Below are positions 1-10,066 of a stretch of 64,000 nucleotides of DNA, piece by piece. The notes beneath the pieces are model-generated. The model did not search any database and had not been told where the DNA came from. It saw only the letters and a list, made by a program, of their open reading frames with translations. Each line of letters starts with the position of its first letter. Within the stretch, counting starts at the first letter, position 1. The position numbers and the translations under genes are program-made. The DNA comes from Skeletonema tropicum (taxonomy: Eukaryota; Bacillariophyta; Thalassiosirophyceae; Thalassiosirales; Thalassiosiraceae): the NCBI GenBank assembly GCA_037178625.1, contig CM074127.1, positions 2,356,001 to 2,420,000 on the forward strand, read 5' to 3'.

Positions 1-3000
1 CGCTTGAGACTGACAATGATTATTGGCACGATGGTATGAAACAGTCCATCCCACCACGCTGCTTTGTGCACCCAGAACAAGACTTCACGCTCTCCTTCGA
101 TGTGAAGCTTATTGACAAGGCCACAGGAGACCCGCTACCTTGCAGTGGCAGCATTAGATGCCCTATGGTGCGTGTTCAGACAAATGGCGGCCACATAGAT
201 AATTATTACCAAGATGATTGGAGCAGTTGGGAGTTAGGAGCTTGGAATCATTTTGAAGTAAACATCACCACAAAGGAAGCTTACATTGGGGCACAAACTG
301 TTGAACTGATGTTTGTAGGAGGACCAGATTCACCTCACTACCGTGTTATTGACAATGTGGTAAGCATCATATCTTGTAGAGACGAGCACTTTGCTTGCAT
401 GTCATTTGAGCCCACAGCGTTTCTAACTTTGCTCATGCCAAACTTGCAGCATTTTATTCCAGGTCCAATTCCACCTCCTCCAGAGCCCCCTCTACTTCCT
501 CCTGATCAGATCGTTGTTACAGCTGGTGCGGCTGAATGCTGGGGGCCAGGGTCTGAGCTTGTTCTTACCACAAATACGCATTTTTCAGCTGATTTTCAGC
601 ATGTTACTGTGCACTCATCTGACCCTTCCACAGGAGTTCTCACCTTGACAGAGGGGCTGACCTATGACTTCGAAAACCCTCTTAGTACAATGGCAAACGA
701 TCCAAGGCAGGCTATTGAAGTTGCACTACTCGATCGCCGCGTGGTATTTGAGGCTGATGATGCTCCAGATGACGATGAGATTGGTGGTCACTTTATCTTC
801 TATCACACACCTGATGTTTATCAGCACCTCGAGGGAGTAGATATTCGCAACTTTGGCCAAGCAGGACGCCTAGGTCGCTACCCCGTTCACTTTCATTTGT
901 GTGAGAACACACCATCTTTGGTAAAGAAGACAGTTGTCAGACAATCAAATCAGCGTTGTTATGTGATTCATGGATCGCAGCATGTAACGCTCGAGGAGAA
1001 CATTTCATTCGACACCTTTGGGCACTGCTTCATGTAAGCGATTGGTTGATATATATTGTTCTACTGCCGTATTTGCCATGTCCGAATCTTATCGCAAATT
1101 ATTGTTCTATTTCTGCTTCTGTGCCTCTTAATATTTTCAGGACCGAAGATGGCAGTGAACATTCAAATAGCTTCATCCGCAACCTTGGCATTCACACAAA
1201 GAGGGCCACGACGCTTATTGAGAGTGAACGTGGAGAAACGGATGATTCAGCGGGAATCTTTTGGATGGTCAACATGGAAAATTCCTTGTGAGTTTATGTT
1301 TGTTTTCAGGTTTCTCATTTTTTCGTCGAGGGATGCTTTGGCTCATCTTCTTTTCTTCTCTATCTCAGTATTGGCAATGTTATGGCAGGATCTGAGCATT
1401 ACGGATTCTTTATTGAAGGACACAGAAAGATTCGTGGTCCCTCTCTCTACCAGGATCCCGACCTTAGACCAATGGCAACTACTCCAACCATATTCAAAGA
1501 CAACACTATTCACGGACATAAAGGTGAGTCATGCTGCGTTTCATTTCTCGTTCATTTGCATGCGTGAGGTATTATCTGACTGATTGCACTTTTCCAATCT
1601 CGGTAGCTTTTGGGATGACAACATACCCGAAAGGCTGGAATCCGCCATCCCAAGCAATATTGGAGAACCTACGTATCTACCGGGGTCAGACAACGGGTAT
1701 GTTTATCCACAACTCTAACAGTATTACCTTCCAGGGCGGATACTTCTTGAATCATCGTAAAATTGCAATTGAGATGGATGGAGCAGATGAGCTGACTGTC
1801 AATGGAACAATTATTGTGGATCGCACTTCAAGTGACAGGAATATGGGTTGCGATGGAAGCAATCGCAGAGGCATTGTTGTGCATCCTGTCAAGCAAGATC
1901 GCATGAATACAACAATACTTGGTACGACTTTGATCAACGTTGATATGCTTGAGTTCGGAAAGGAACGCTGTGAGAATTGGGAGTCCCTTCCTCTGCAGCT
2001 AGGAGACTCCTTCATGATCGACAAGCCTGTATTTGACGTCCCAACACTCTTTTACAATGTCAGCATTGACATGGAGGGTCAGCCGCAGCATCTGAATCCT
2101 CTCACCGCTATTGACGGCTGCAATTCAGCGGCTGAGACAAACGTGACTGATATTGCGATTGAGGTAGCAAATGACGCTCAGAGTGTGTTTTCTAATTCCA
2201 TCGGTGGTTTCATCGTAAGCCCATCAATTGCGAGCCTTCTAGATCCTTCCACCTGCAGTGATATTGAGGGATGCTTAAAGTATTGCCCAGGAGCATGTCT
2301 TCGCACAATTCTGTTTCATACTGATGTCACATATGATTCAGTGATGACTGTGAAAGACGTCAACTATCCTGAGCGAACTTACACCTTCAACAGCGCTGAG
2401 TTCATGGGCAATACCTTCGCTTACACGTCCGCATACTTTGGAGCATCTCTGTCTGATAGAGACTATGAGGTATCATTTCACAATCCAAGCACCAATGAAT
2501 TAATTTTCCCCAGCTTTGTGGCTCCAATTTTCTTGAACGTCCCTTCATCATGCGACACGCACGCAACCGAGTCAACCGTCACTATTGTGAAGCCTTCTTC
2601 GTCCCGTGAGGAGTGCGATGATTTGATTAGAAGTGGAAGCTTTAACACTGAAGAATCGGTAGCGAATTTCCTCCAGATCAGCACCTCGCCATCTTGGTTG
2701 GCTACTGGAGGAGTTGCAGGGACAGGAGCCTTGAAATACGAACACTCAGCGCTCAATTCAGGTGTTGCTCAGTATTTAGATTTGTCGTGTCTAGTAGAAG
2801 GCGATGTGTGGGAATTTGAAGCTTCCTACAGAGTTGTCAACACCACTACAGGCTTCAATCAGGATCAGACCAGTTGCCAAGGTGGAATGGAGGTTTACTG
2901 CATCCACGCATGGATTGAATTCAGGGAAAATGATAACTCCCAGCTTGGCAATCCTGTTGGTTCTATGAGACAAACGTTGGGAAGGCCCGCGCCTGAACAT

Positions 3001-3174
3001 CTTGTTGTTGAAGGAAGTTCCAACTTTGGCAGGATTAGCGGTACGTGGACGGTGACCTCAAGCCAAGCAAGCAGTCGCGCGAACAGGGCAATGATGCATA
3101 TCAACAATGTGCGAAGTGGTGGTGAAGTCATCTTGGATAGTATATCTTTGACTCGCGCCGTGTCATCGGCCTAA
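1..3174 (+). CDS. CEMIP/TMEM2-like beta-helix protein with CBM-like modules (5' partial)
   Basis: Runs in from before base 1; the frame is open at the edge. Proposed exons <1-359, 450-1033, 1141-1287, 1369-1523 and 1607-3174, all GT-AG and frame-consistent; the first intron (360-449) is a multiple of three and therefore least certain. The spliced protein carries hallmarks of the CEMIP/TMEM2/PKHD1L1 group: RYPVHFHL, an IHGSQHVTL segment, FGHCFMTEDG across intron 2 and NSFIGNVMAGSEHYGF across intron 3. These belong to the right-handed beta-helix that follows the G8 domain. A proline-rich linker (IPPPPEPP) separates the helix from an upstream beta-rich module, and about 180 C-terminal residues (from CDDLIRSGSF) look like a second carbohydrate-binding module of CBM4/9 type. 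Probably secreted or cell-surface and polysaccharide-binding; hyaluronidase activity, known for animal members, should not be assumed. The start and any signal peptide lie outside the window. Confidence 0.8.
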
Positions 3175-3412
3175 ACCCTGCAGTTTTTGTTTGTACAGAT
3201 ATTTTTGTTGTTGTCTATTGCTCCGAATATGTTCTCTAGCTTTAATGAATTAAGAACATCACAATTTTGATACTAGATATGGTCGAGAAAGAAGAGTTAG
3301 CAAACTCGGCTCAACTGGAGATTCAAGACAGTATGCAAAGAAGCGGTTGGACTTTAGATCTAGGCTTACTCACATTGAAATTTCTACTTAGCATAACAAG
3401 ATGCTACAAGGG

Positions 3413-5263
3413 TCACGGCGGCAGTCTATCTCTACCAGCCTTGTTGGCCAATCTCTGCTTCCTCGCATGCCTTGCATATTTATCTTTTCCTTTCCTACCC
3501 CGTATACTCATGACGATGATGGTATTCTCTTTTCCGATTTCTGGCTCTTCCTTCCCACCTTTAACTGATGAGCGCTTGGAGTGGCTATCTTCTCTACGAC
3601 TGCTGGGTTGTGCATTACTCCTTGGTCCCCTCTCCCTACTGCTCACCGACGATACCTTAGAAGAGAGGCGACCTTCTAGATGAGAATGGTTTTGTGATTT
3701 ACTACCCTTTGGATCGTCCTCATAGCTGAAGGATTTGCGAGTTTCCGCAACTTTTTTCAGTGGAGACACGTCTACAACTGAGATCTGTCTTACTCTATTC
3801 TCTTCATGGAGCACCCTTTGAAATACGCTATCATGATCTGAGGAGGGAGAATCTTCGAAGGAAGCTCCTAGTAGGTGGACTCCTTGAGACAGTGACGGCG
3901 GTGCTCTTGATTCTGTATTACGAAATATCTCGTTGCGATCATTGAGCACATCATCGAGAGACTCAAGGTCTACAGTGTTCATATCGTCACCGTCACTACT
4001 GCATCCGCTTCTCCATGAATCATTATTCGCTAGGAAGCCAGTGCTCCATTCATTTTTCTCCGGCTGAAACAAAGAAGTAGCCAATAGCATTTGTGACAAT
4101 TTCAACCGGGTTCCTTCGTCGATGTGTTCGTCAAGCGACTTGCTTGGTGTAACTGCAGGTGCATTCATCTCATCTAGAGGAAAATCTTCTTCTTCCTTCA
4201 GTACTTCTTCTCCGTCGTTCAGCTCTTTCTCTGCTGTAACTGCAGGAACCAAGCCATCAGCTTTTTCATCCTTTTCAGATGTATAAATTTCTTCGCCAAA
4301 GCTATTCTCTGGTGAAACTGCAGGAACCAAACAATCATCATTTTCTTTCTTTCCATATATATTTGTTTCTTCTTCGTTGATAATGTCGTCAAAGACATCA
4401 TCATGCGATTCGAAACTAGCATTCAAAGAAAACTCCTCCAAATCTTCCCTCTCAGCTTCAGACGTTTCTTCTACTTCACTGCCACTACATCTACTGAGGT
4501 GACGTTGAAACTCATTATGTAGCGGGACTTCAAAAGATTCATTGGCACCTATCATTACATCCTGATGATGATTGTCATCATATAAGTACCCATCTTGGAT
4601 ATCTCCATCGCAGTGTCTTGTATCAAGAAGATCATTCAGCTGCGTGATGATGGTACAACCACATGTCTCTGACATGAGTCTCGCGCTATCATTATAAAAA
4701 TTACCCAGCAAAGTGGTTGGCATGGCTTCATTTTTTGTCTGATCGCAGACGCTGCTATCATCCGGCGACATAATCTTAGTACCTCCTTCGTATGATTCAT
4801 GAGCTGATTTGAACAACAGTCCTTCAAATTGAGCATTGTTTCTACGCTGCGGTGTTGACGGAGAGGTTACCACGACATGATTTGTATCTCTCGACGATAA
4901 CCACTCCGCAACCGGCTTTGACCCATCGTAGGTTTCTTCTGGAGATGTGCCATCATCGTGACGTACCTCTTCGCTGAGATATGTGTCATCATCGGGGTCA
5001 ATTCCCAGAAGATGAGGACTATCAGGTACAGATGGCACGGCTATATTACCATTGTCAAAGTCTTGAGACGATAGCCATGAGGCAAAACTTGTCGAATTGT
5101 CATACATGAAGGAAGAGGAGGTTGTCTCTTCGGTCAGGTCACCTGTCTTGTCCAATGGCTTCTCATCACCAGAAGCATCATCATGTTGTCGTGTAGAATC
5201 GTCTCGTCCAAGGAAAGAACCTAAGATGTCAGATACAGATGCCGCCTGGCAGAAGTCAGCCAT
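3413..5263 (-). CDS. Unknown acidic low-complexity protein
   Basis: Single-exon frame of 616 residues starting at an ATG at 5263; the frame opens 30 bases further upstream but only at TTG. No family recognised. It is rich in Asp, Glu and Ser and likely disordered. Weak internal repetition is visible: SFASWLSSQDFD and PVAEWLSSRDTN near the N-terminus, and three spaced copies of a PAV(S/T)PE/K-like motif (LVPAVSPENSF, LVPAVTAEKEL, NAPAVTPSKSL) in the middle. The last 50 residues switch to strongly basic (SIRGRKGKDKYARHARKQR), which could be a nuclear or nucleolar localisation signal. It lies tail-to-tail with the beta-helix gene (238 bp between stops) and divergent from the PHD gene. The length of the open frame and absence of stops support a real gene; function is unknown. 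Confidence 0.6.
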   Translation of the reverse strand: MADFCQAASVSDILGSFLGRDDSTRQHDDASGDEKPLDKTGDLTEETTSSSFMYDNSTSFASWLSSQDFDNGNIAVPSVPDSPHLLGIDPDDDTYLSEEVRHDDGTSPEETYDGSKPVAEWLSSRDTNHVVVTSPSTPQRRNNAQFEGLLFKSAHESYEGGTKIMSPDDSSVCDQTKNEAMPTTLLGNFYNDSARLMSETCGCTIITQLNDLLDTRHCDGDIQDGYLYDDNHHQDVMIGANESFEVPLHNEFQRHLSRCSGSEVEETSEAEREDLEEFSLNASFESHDDVFDDIINEEETNIYGKKENDDCLVPAVSPENSFGEEIYTSEKDEKADGLVPAVTAEKELNDGEEVLKEEEDFPLDEMNAPAVTPSKSLDEHIDEGTRLKLSQMLLATSLFQPEKNEWSTGFLANNDSWRSGCSSDGDDMNTVDLESLDDVLNDRNEIFRNTESRAPPSLSQGVHLLGASFEDSPSSDHDSVFQRVLHEENRVRQISVVDVSPLKKVAETRKSFSYEDDPKGSKSQNHSHLEGRLSSKVSSVSSRERGPRSNAQPSSRREDSHSKRSSVKGGKEEPEIGKENTIIVMSIRGRKGKDKYARHARKQRLANKAGRDRLPP

Positions 5264-5706
5264 GGTGCTCGTCGATGAGAGGACGGCTAGCAATGGCTAA
5301 TTCCCGAGTAATTAATTGGCGCCTGTTCTCATTTTGATTGCAGTGTGAGCGTGTTTACTTAGCAGGCAGGGCCTGGTGCACAAAGAAATGTCGTTGATCA
5401 ACCCACAGCTTTCAGGCGTCGGCAGATACGAATTTCTCTGGTTTGAATGCATTCAAATTTTTATCTTTTTGTCTCAGTGACACGAAAACTGCAATCGAAA
5501 GAAAATCGTGCGTCATGCCGAGAGGCTGCGATGCGAACGAAAGGGTTGCGTTCATCATCAGATCAGAGCTTGCCTGTTGCCTGTTGCATGCTCTCTGCAG
5601 TCTGTTGCTTTAGCTTGGGCCAGCCGGGCGGTTGTTGGTGGCGGTAATCTTCGCAATCATGTCATGAAAGCGAGGGAAGAGCAGCAGCAGCACCACCAAC
5701 AACACG
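5264..5706. promoter_or_regulatory. Divergent 5' region between the acidic protein and the PHD gene
   Basis: This 443-bp gap separates two genes transcribed away from each other and must hold both promoters and 5' leaders. No convincing TATA box was identified. An ATG at 5664 opens a short frame that overlaps the PHD coding start at 5707 in another frame and ends at 5807, so the PHD mRNA may have an overlapping upstream ORF if transcription starts before 5664. Confidence 0.4.
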
Positions 5707-7490
5707 ATGACATCGACGACGAAGCATGTAGTAAACCAGCTCAAGGAAGATCTCTTGAAGGAACAACATCACAAAAACTCACAGTCTTCGCCCAGCAGCC
5801 ATCATGACAGCGATGAAAGAATTCTAGATGTGCTCAATCGTCTTAACGAATTAAACATTGATATTGATATACTGAAAGAGACACTCATTGGGAAAACTGT
5901 GGTTCAATTCAGAAAGAAGTATTCGGAGGATATTACAATCAAAGCACGTGCGCTGGTAAAGAAATGGAAGAGGATATATGAAGATGCTAATAGTGCAACA
6001 GCAGCAGCAGCATCGACTGAACAAGATAATGAAGCTGAGATCACGGACAGGTCTGAGATGAACAGCCGTTACAGCAACGATATGGAAGGAAACTATAAAA
6101 CTGATGATGGCAACAATAGAGATGCGAGCAACGAAGATGGGAACGATAGCACTCCAAACATGCAGCAACGCACTCAAGAGACTCAAGCTGGGTTCTGCGA
6201 TATATGTTCAAAACCAGCCAATTTCCGTGAACATATTGGCCAGCTACAAACATGCAAAGACTGTGGTATTCACGTGCATGAATTATGCTACTGCACAGTT
6301 CCTACTTCAAAAATTGATCCCAACTTTACATGTCATGCGTGCAAGGCTGTCAGCACTACTGTCGAAGTCAATGTGCCTTCAAGAATTGGTGGAACCGGTG
6401 ACGATATGGGCAAGAAGCGAGAGCTAATGACTGTCGAGGAACGACCAATGGAATGCGTTCTATGTCCACACAGTTCTGGATGTCATGCTATGCACCCTCT
6501 TTATGATACATGTGGTAAAGAGGGGAGACAATACGTTTTGAAAGCCAGCGGGAGTGGAAAACCAAGAAGGTTAGCATGGGTTCACACATTATGTGCACAA
6601 ATGTTGATTCAGACCAAGGGATATTTGTATGGCGTTGACAAGAATGGAGATTTTTTCTCTGAAAATGTAGATAATGAGGATGACGATAGTGACGATAACG
6701 AAAGTGCACACAACTCATCCCCTGATGACAGTGAAGACGAAGAAGTTGGTGGACAGAAATACAAACTTGGAACAAGAATATACAAGGAATTTGAGGATGA
6801 ACAAACCGGCAAGCTGCGCCTCTTTAAAGGAAAGGTGCAGCGCTTCGATAAAAGACTGAAATTTTACAAAATCATTTATACGGATGGTGACGAAGAGGAG
6901 ATGACAGAGTCGCAAGTTAAGAGACATCTTCAAAAACCAACCAAAGCAACAACAAAGAAAGTGCCTGTGCCTGTTTCTGTAGCTACACGAAATTTTTGTT
7001 TTAATGAGGATATGAAAGATGAAATACGAATGGCACGCGAGCTTAAGTGCGCCGTTTGTCGCAAAGACGACACAAAGTCACTGAGGATCCCAACTCAGTG
7101 CAATGTAGGTGATAAGGGAGTGAACACAGATTTACAGCAGCACTATAGTCATTTGCTGACTGGTGCATGCACAACAGCCATGCATGTTGGTTGTGAGTTG
7201 TTTCTCTCGCTTTGTTTTGTTTCATATTATTGCTTGTCCGTTTGCTAACCACTCTGATTGACTCTTGAAACTGCAACCCAGGTGCGAGATGGATTGCTCC
7301 AGAGCGATTTGTCCGTGTAGCGGGAGATGGAAATAAACGTGTTAGAATGACTTACTTTTATCCTGGTCCGTTCTCAGGTGACAACAACGTTAATGAAAAG
7401 TTTCCAAATCCTGTGGCAGCTTGTTTCTGCAGGGTTCACGCTAAGATCATTCAGGAGAAACGAAATCGTGCCAATAAAAAATCAGGATAA
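5707..7490 (+). CDS. TFIIS-N / PHD / extended-PHD protein with Tudor-like insert
   Basis: Exons 5707-7192 and 7282-7490 (intron 89 bp, donor GTGAGT, acceptor CAACCCAG; the join restores MHVGCARW). Protein 564 residues. Residues about 35-93 resemble the helical TFIIS N-terminal (LW) domain, including LKETLIGKTVVQFRK and LVKKWKRIY. Residues 164-213 form a PHD-like zinc finger (CDIC...CKDCGIHVHELCY...CHAC). An extended PHD starts at 250 (ECVLC...HAMHPLYD...AWVHTLCA) and resumes at 448 (CAVCRKDD...AMHVGCARW...ACFCRVH). Between the halves are an acidic stretch and a Tudor-like strand cluster at 352-409 (LFKGKVQRFD...YTDGDEEEM). By family, PHD-ePHD cassettes read histone tails in chromatin and TFIIS-N domains bind elongation factors, so a chromatin-linked transcription factor is likely. 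Start chosen because an in-frame stop lies at 5665. A paralogue lies at 11183-12925. Confidence 0.8.
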
Positions 7491-7561
7491 AGTCAGGGTC
7501 GAAAGTGTGCGTGCATCATTTCTTTCCATACATGTATATTAATTCATTATAAACAATTGAA

Positions 7562-9826
7562 TCACTCAAAAAAGTCATCTTCGGCATCATCCAGGATAAT
7601 ATCATCATTATTCCACGTGGCGTCATTCTTCTGTGTTGTTGATCTCTTTTGCCTTTTCAATTTAGGCCCGCTAATTGTACTTTTTGTAGGCAGCTTCTTT
7701 ACCAAGCCACAATTGACAGCCTCTAGGACAGTATCACACATGATTTGTGTAATACCACCTTTTGACACTTCTCTTGGTCCAAATCTATTGTTCTTGTCAC
7801 CGTACGTCGGTGTCACAATTCGAGAGAAACCCATTCTCTTTGCTTCACTTATTCTTTTCTCAAGGGAGTGAACAGGTCGTATCTCTCCGAGCAATCCAAC
7901 TTCGCCAACAAAACAGGTATCACTCCGACAGGGAATTCCAACAAGGCTGCTTACTGCTGCTATGGCCACTGCCAGATCTGATCCACCACCACTCTTGGAT
8001 CCTTTGTCTAGTTGCATTCCTCCTACGACATTTAGGTACACGTCCTGTCGATGGAAAGAAATACCATACCTCTTTTGCAAGACGGCCAAAATAAGAAGGA
8101 GTCTAGAATTGGAAATCCCATCTACTACTCTTCGTCCACTGTACCCGCCACTGCCACCACTCAATGCAACAAGAGCTTGAACTTCAACTGCCATCGTCCG
8201 TATGCCCTCCAAGATGATCGAGACAGCGCAGCCCTCTGAATCAGCGTGTTCTATTCGGTTGGACAAAAAGTAAGAGCTTGGGTCTGATACAGGTACCAAT
8301 CGTCCACCACTGCTCATTTCATAAACTCCAACTTCCTCGGAGGAACCAAACCTGTTCTTGGCAGCACGCAAAACTCTTAGAGAAGATGTGCCTCCATCAA
8401 TAAGAGCCCCGGCTTCAAGGTACAGAACGGAGTCGACCATGTGTTCAACTGTGCGAGGTCCGGCCACGTCTCCACTCTTGGTTACATGTCCAACAAGCAC
8501 TATAGGTACTCCTGTCGACTTGGCCAAGCGAAGAAACAAACCTACGCACTCTCGCACTTGAGTGATACCACCAGCTGATGAAGACCCTGCCGCATCGCAT
8601 AGCATTGTCTGGATACTATCTACGATCACAAGAGATGGAGATCTGGAGAGAGGGGGTTTGGTACTTGAGTCTTCGTCCTCTGTATCAAATGCCAAAGGTG
8701 GCCCATACATTGAATTCGCAACTGTATCAGCTATTACATCTGCATCAGTTTCACACCAAAGCAACATTTCTGGATCTACAATCCCAAGACGCAAAGCTCT
8801 CGATGCTATTTGAATGGCATTTTCTTCTCCTGAAATGTACAGAACGGGTCCAATATCATTTTGTTGAGTCTTTTGCGTCTTTTCATCCTCTTTCGATTCC
8901 GATTGAGTTGTTGGAGATGGCACTGGTGGACCCATACCTACTCCTTGATACTGCAGAGAACGGTCTGCAACAGACGCAATTCCGCCTGCCATTTGAAGTA
9001 GAAGAGTTGATTTTCCAACACCTGGATCTCCACCCAGCAATATAATCGATCCTGGCATGATACCTCCACCCAGCACAGTATTCATTTCTTCGTCGTCTGG
9101 TATACTCAATCTGGATGCAGTTGTAAAGTGCGATTTTCTATCACTACCTGATTTGCCTTTGTCGCGTACAATTTCTTGATAAACGTCTGTTACACGAACT
9201 GGACCACCTGCACTATTTCCACTCATACCACCACCATCTATACCATCTAACCAGGACGAACCAGTCTTCATAAATGACGAAGTTTGCGATTTGGATTTGC
9301 CAAAGACAGGTCTACTACTACTCCCACCGCCCCTCGGGGCAGCAAATTCTTGTATTGTATTCCATTCCATGCAAGTACCGCATCGTCCTTGCCACTGTAC
9401 ATATTCTGATCCACAATTCGTGCACACATATACTTTTGCCATGTTCTTGCTGTCTTTTCCACCGCTGGACTTTTTGGCACCAAATGCTGGTCGGATTTGT
9501 GGAGCTGATCGACCTCTCCCTGGTCCAAAAGAAGTCGTAGATGCCTTTGAATCTAATTGGTGTCGAAATTCTGCAGCTGATGTTGTTGAGATATCTGGAG
9601 GTTCATCATCGTCGTCGTCATCATCATCATATACATTGCCATCTTCATCGTCATAACTTCGTCGTAATGCAAAATGTGAAGAATCGCATTTGTCGTGAAG
9701 AGCTACTCTGATTGCTCGCAGGGAGGAAGAGTGGAGAAATGATGACACGAAAACGCCATGCAATAACAGCAGAGCGCAAAAGGCTATACAACCATTGTAA
9801 GCGTTCATTAGTCTCATCCTATGCAT
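7562..9826 (-). CDS. radA: RadA/Sms-type recombination ATPase, probably plastid-targeted
   Basis: Single exon, 754 residues. Cys4 zinc finger at 135-152 (CTNCGSEYVQWQGRCGTC), RecA-like ATPase with Walker A GGDPGVGKST at about 265-274, the RadA signature KNRFG, and a C-terminal Lon-like domain (SNSRLLLILAVLQ, GSDLAVAIAAVSSL, CFVGEVGLLGEIR). Bacterial RadA drives branch migration in homologous recombination; eukaryotic copies are mostly found in plastid-bearing lineages. The first 40 residues contain a hydrophobic signal (CIAFCALLLLHGVFVSS) directly followed by Phe-Leu, matching the diatom rule that plastid precursors carry Phe at +1 after signal-peptide cleavage. Residues 55-120, between the targeting region and the zinc finger, are acidic and low-complexity. 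It is about 300 residues longer than bacterial RadA because of this leader and a Ser/Gln/Lys-rich insert within the ATPase. Its stop lies 71 bp from that of the PHD gene. Confidence 0.92.
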   Translation of the reverse strand: MHRMRLMNAYNGCIAFCALLLLHGVFVSSFLHSSSLRAIRVALHDKCDSSHFALRRSYDDEDGNVYDDDDDDDDEPPDISTTSAAEFRHQLDSKASTTSFGPGRGRSAPQIRPAFGAKKSSGGKDSKNMAKVYVCTNCGSEYVQWQGRCGTCMEWNTIQEFAAPRGGGSSSRPVFGKSKSQTSSFMKTGSSWLDGIDGGGMSGNSAGGPVRVTDVYQEIVRDKGKSGSDRKSHFTTASRLSIPDDEEMNTVLGGGIMPGSIILLGGDPGVGKSTLLLQMAGGIASVADRSLQYQGVGMGPPVPSPTTQSESKEDEKTQKTQQNDIGPVLYISGEENAIQIASRALRLGIVDPEMLLWCETDADVIADTVANSMYGPPLAFDTEDEDSSTKPPLSRSPSLVIVDSIQTMLCDAAGSSSAGGITQVRECVGLFLRLAKSTGVPIVLVGHVTKSGDVAGPRTVEHMVDSVLYLEAGALIDGGTSSLRVLRAAKNRFGSSEEVGVYEMSSGGRLVPVSDPSSYFLSNRIEHADSEGCAVSIILEGIRTMAVEVQALVALSGGSGGYSGRRVVDGISNSRLLLILAVLQKRYGISFHRQDVYLNVVGGMQLDKGSKSGGGSDLAVAIAAVSSLVGIPCRSDTCFVGEVGLLGEIRPVHSLEKRISEAKRMGFSRIVTPTYGDKNNRFGPREVSKGGITQIMCDTVLEAVNCGLVKKLPTKSTISGPKLKRQKRSTTQKNDATWNNDDIILDDAEDDFFE

Positions 9827-10066
9827 GGATTCGTGTTATATCCGGCCTATACGCGAAGCTTCGGCTTGCGGCTTGATTGATGGCAATGGCCATGATATTC
9901 TATTCATGCATGATGTTTTGAATTTTGGATCTTGCTCGATCTGGCGATAGTTGGCGACCTGATGGCAAAGATACTTGCGGCGCCAGCGTTCTGCCTACCT
10001 CTCCTCAGTGGAGCTCGTTGTTCCTCATGAGTGCATTGTATTCATAGAGATGGCAAGTTGTGCATA

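Noticed and set aside
3267..3683. 138-codon plus-strand frame
   Set aside because: It mostly overlaps the acidic minus-strand gene and shows no domain; most likely a shadow.
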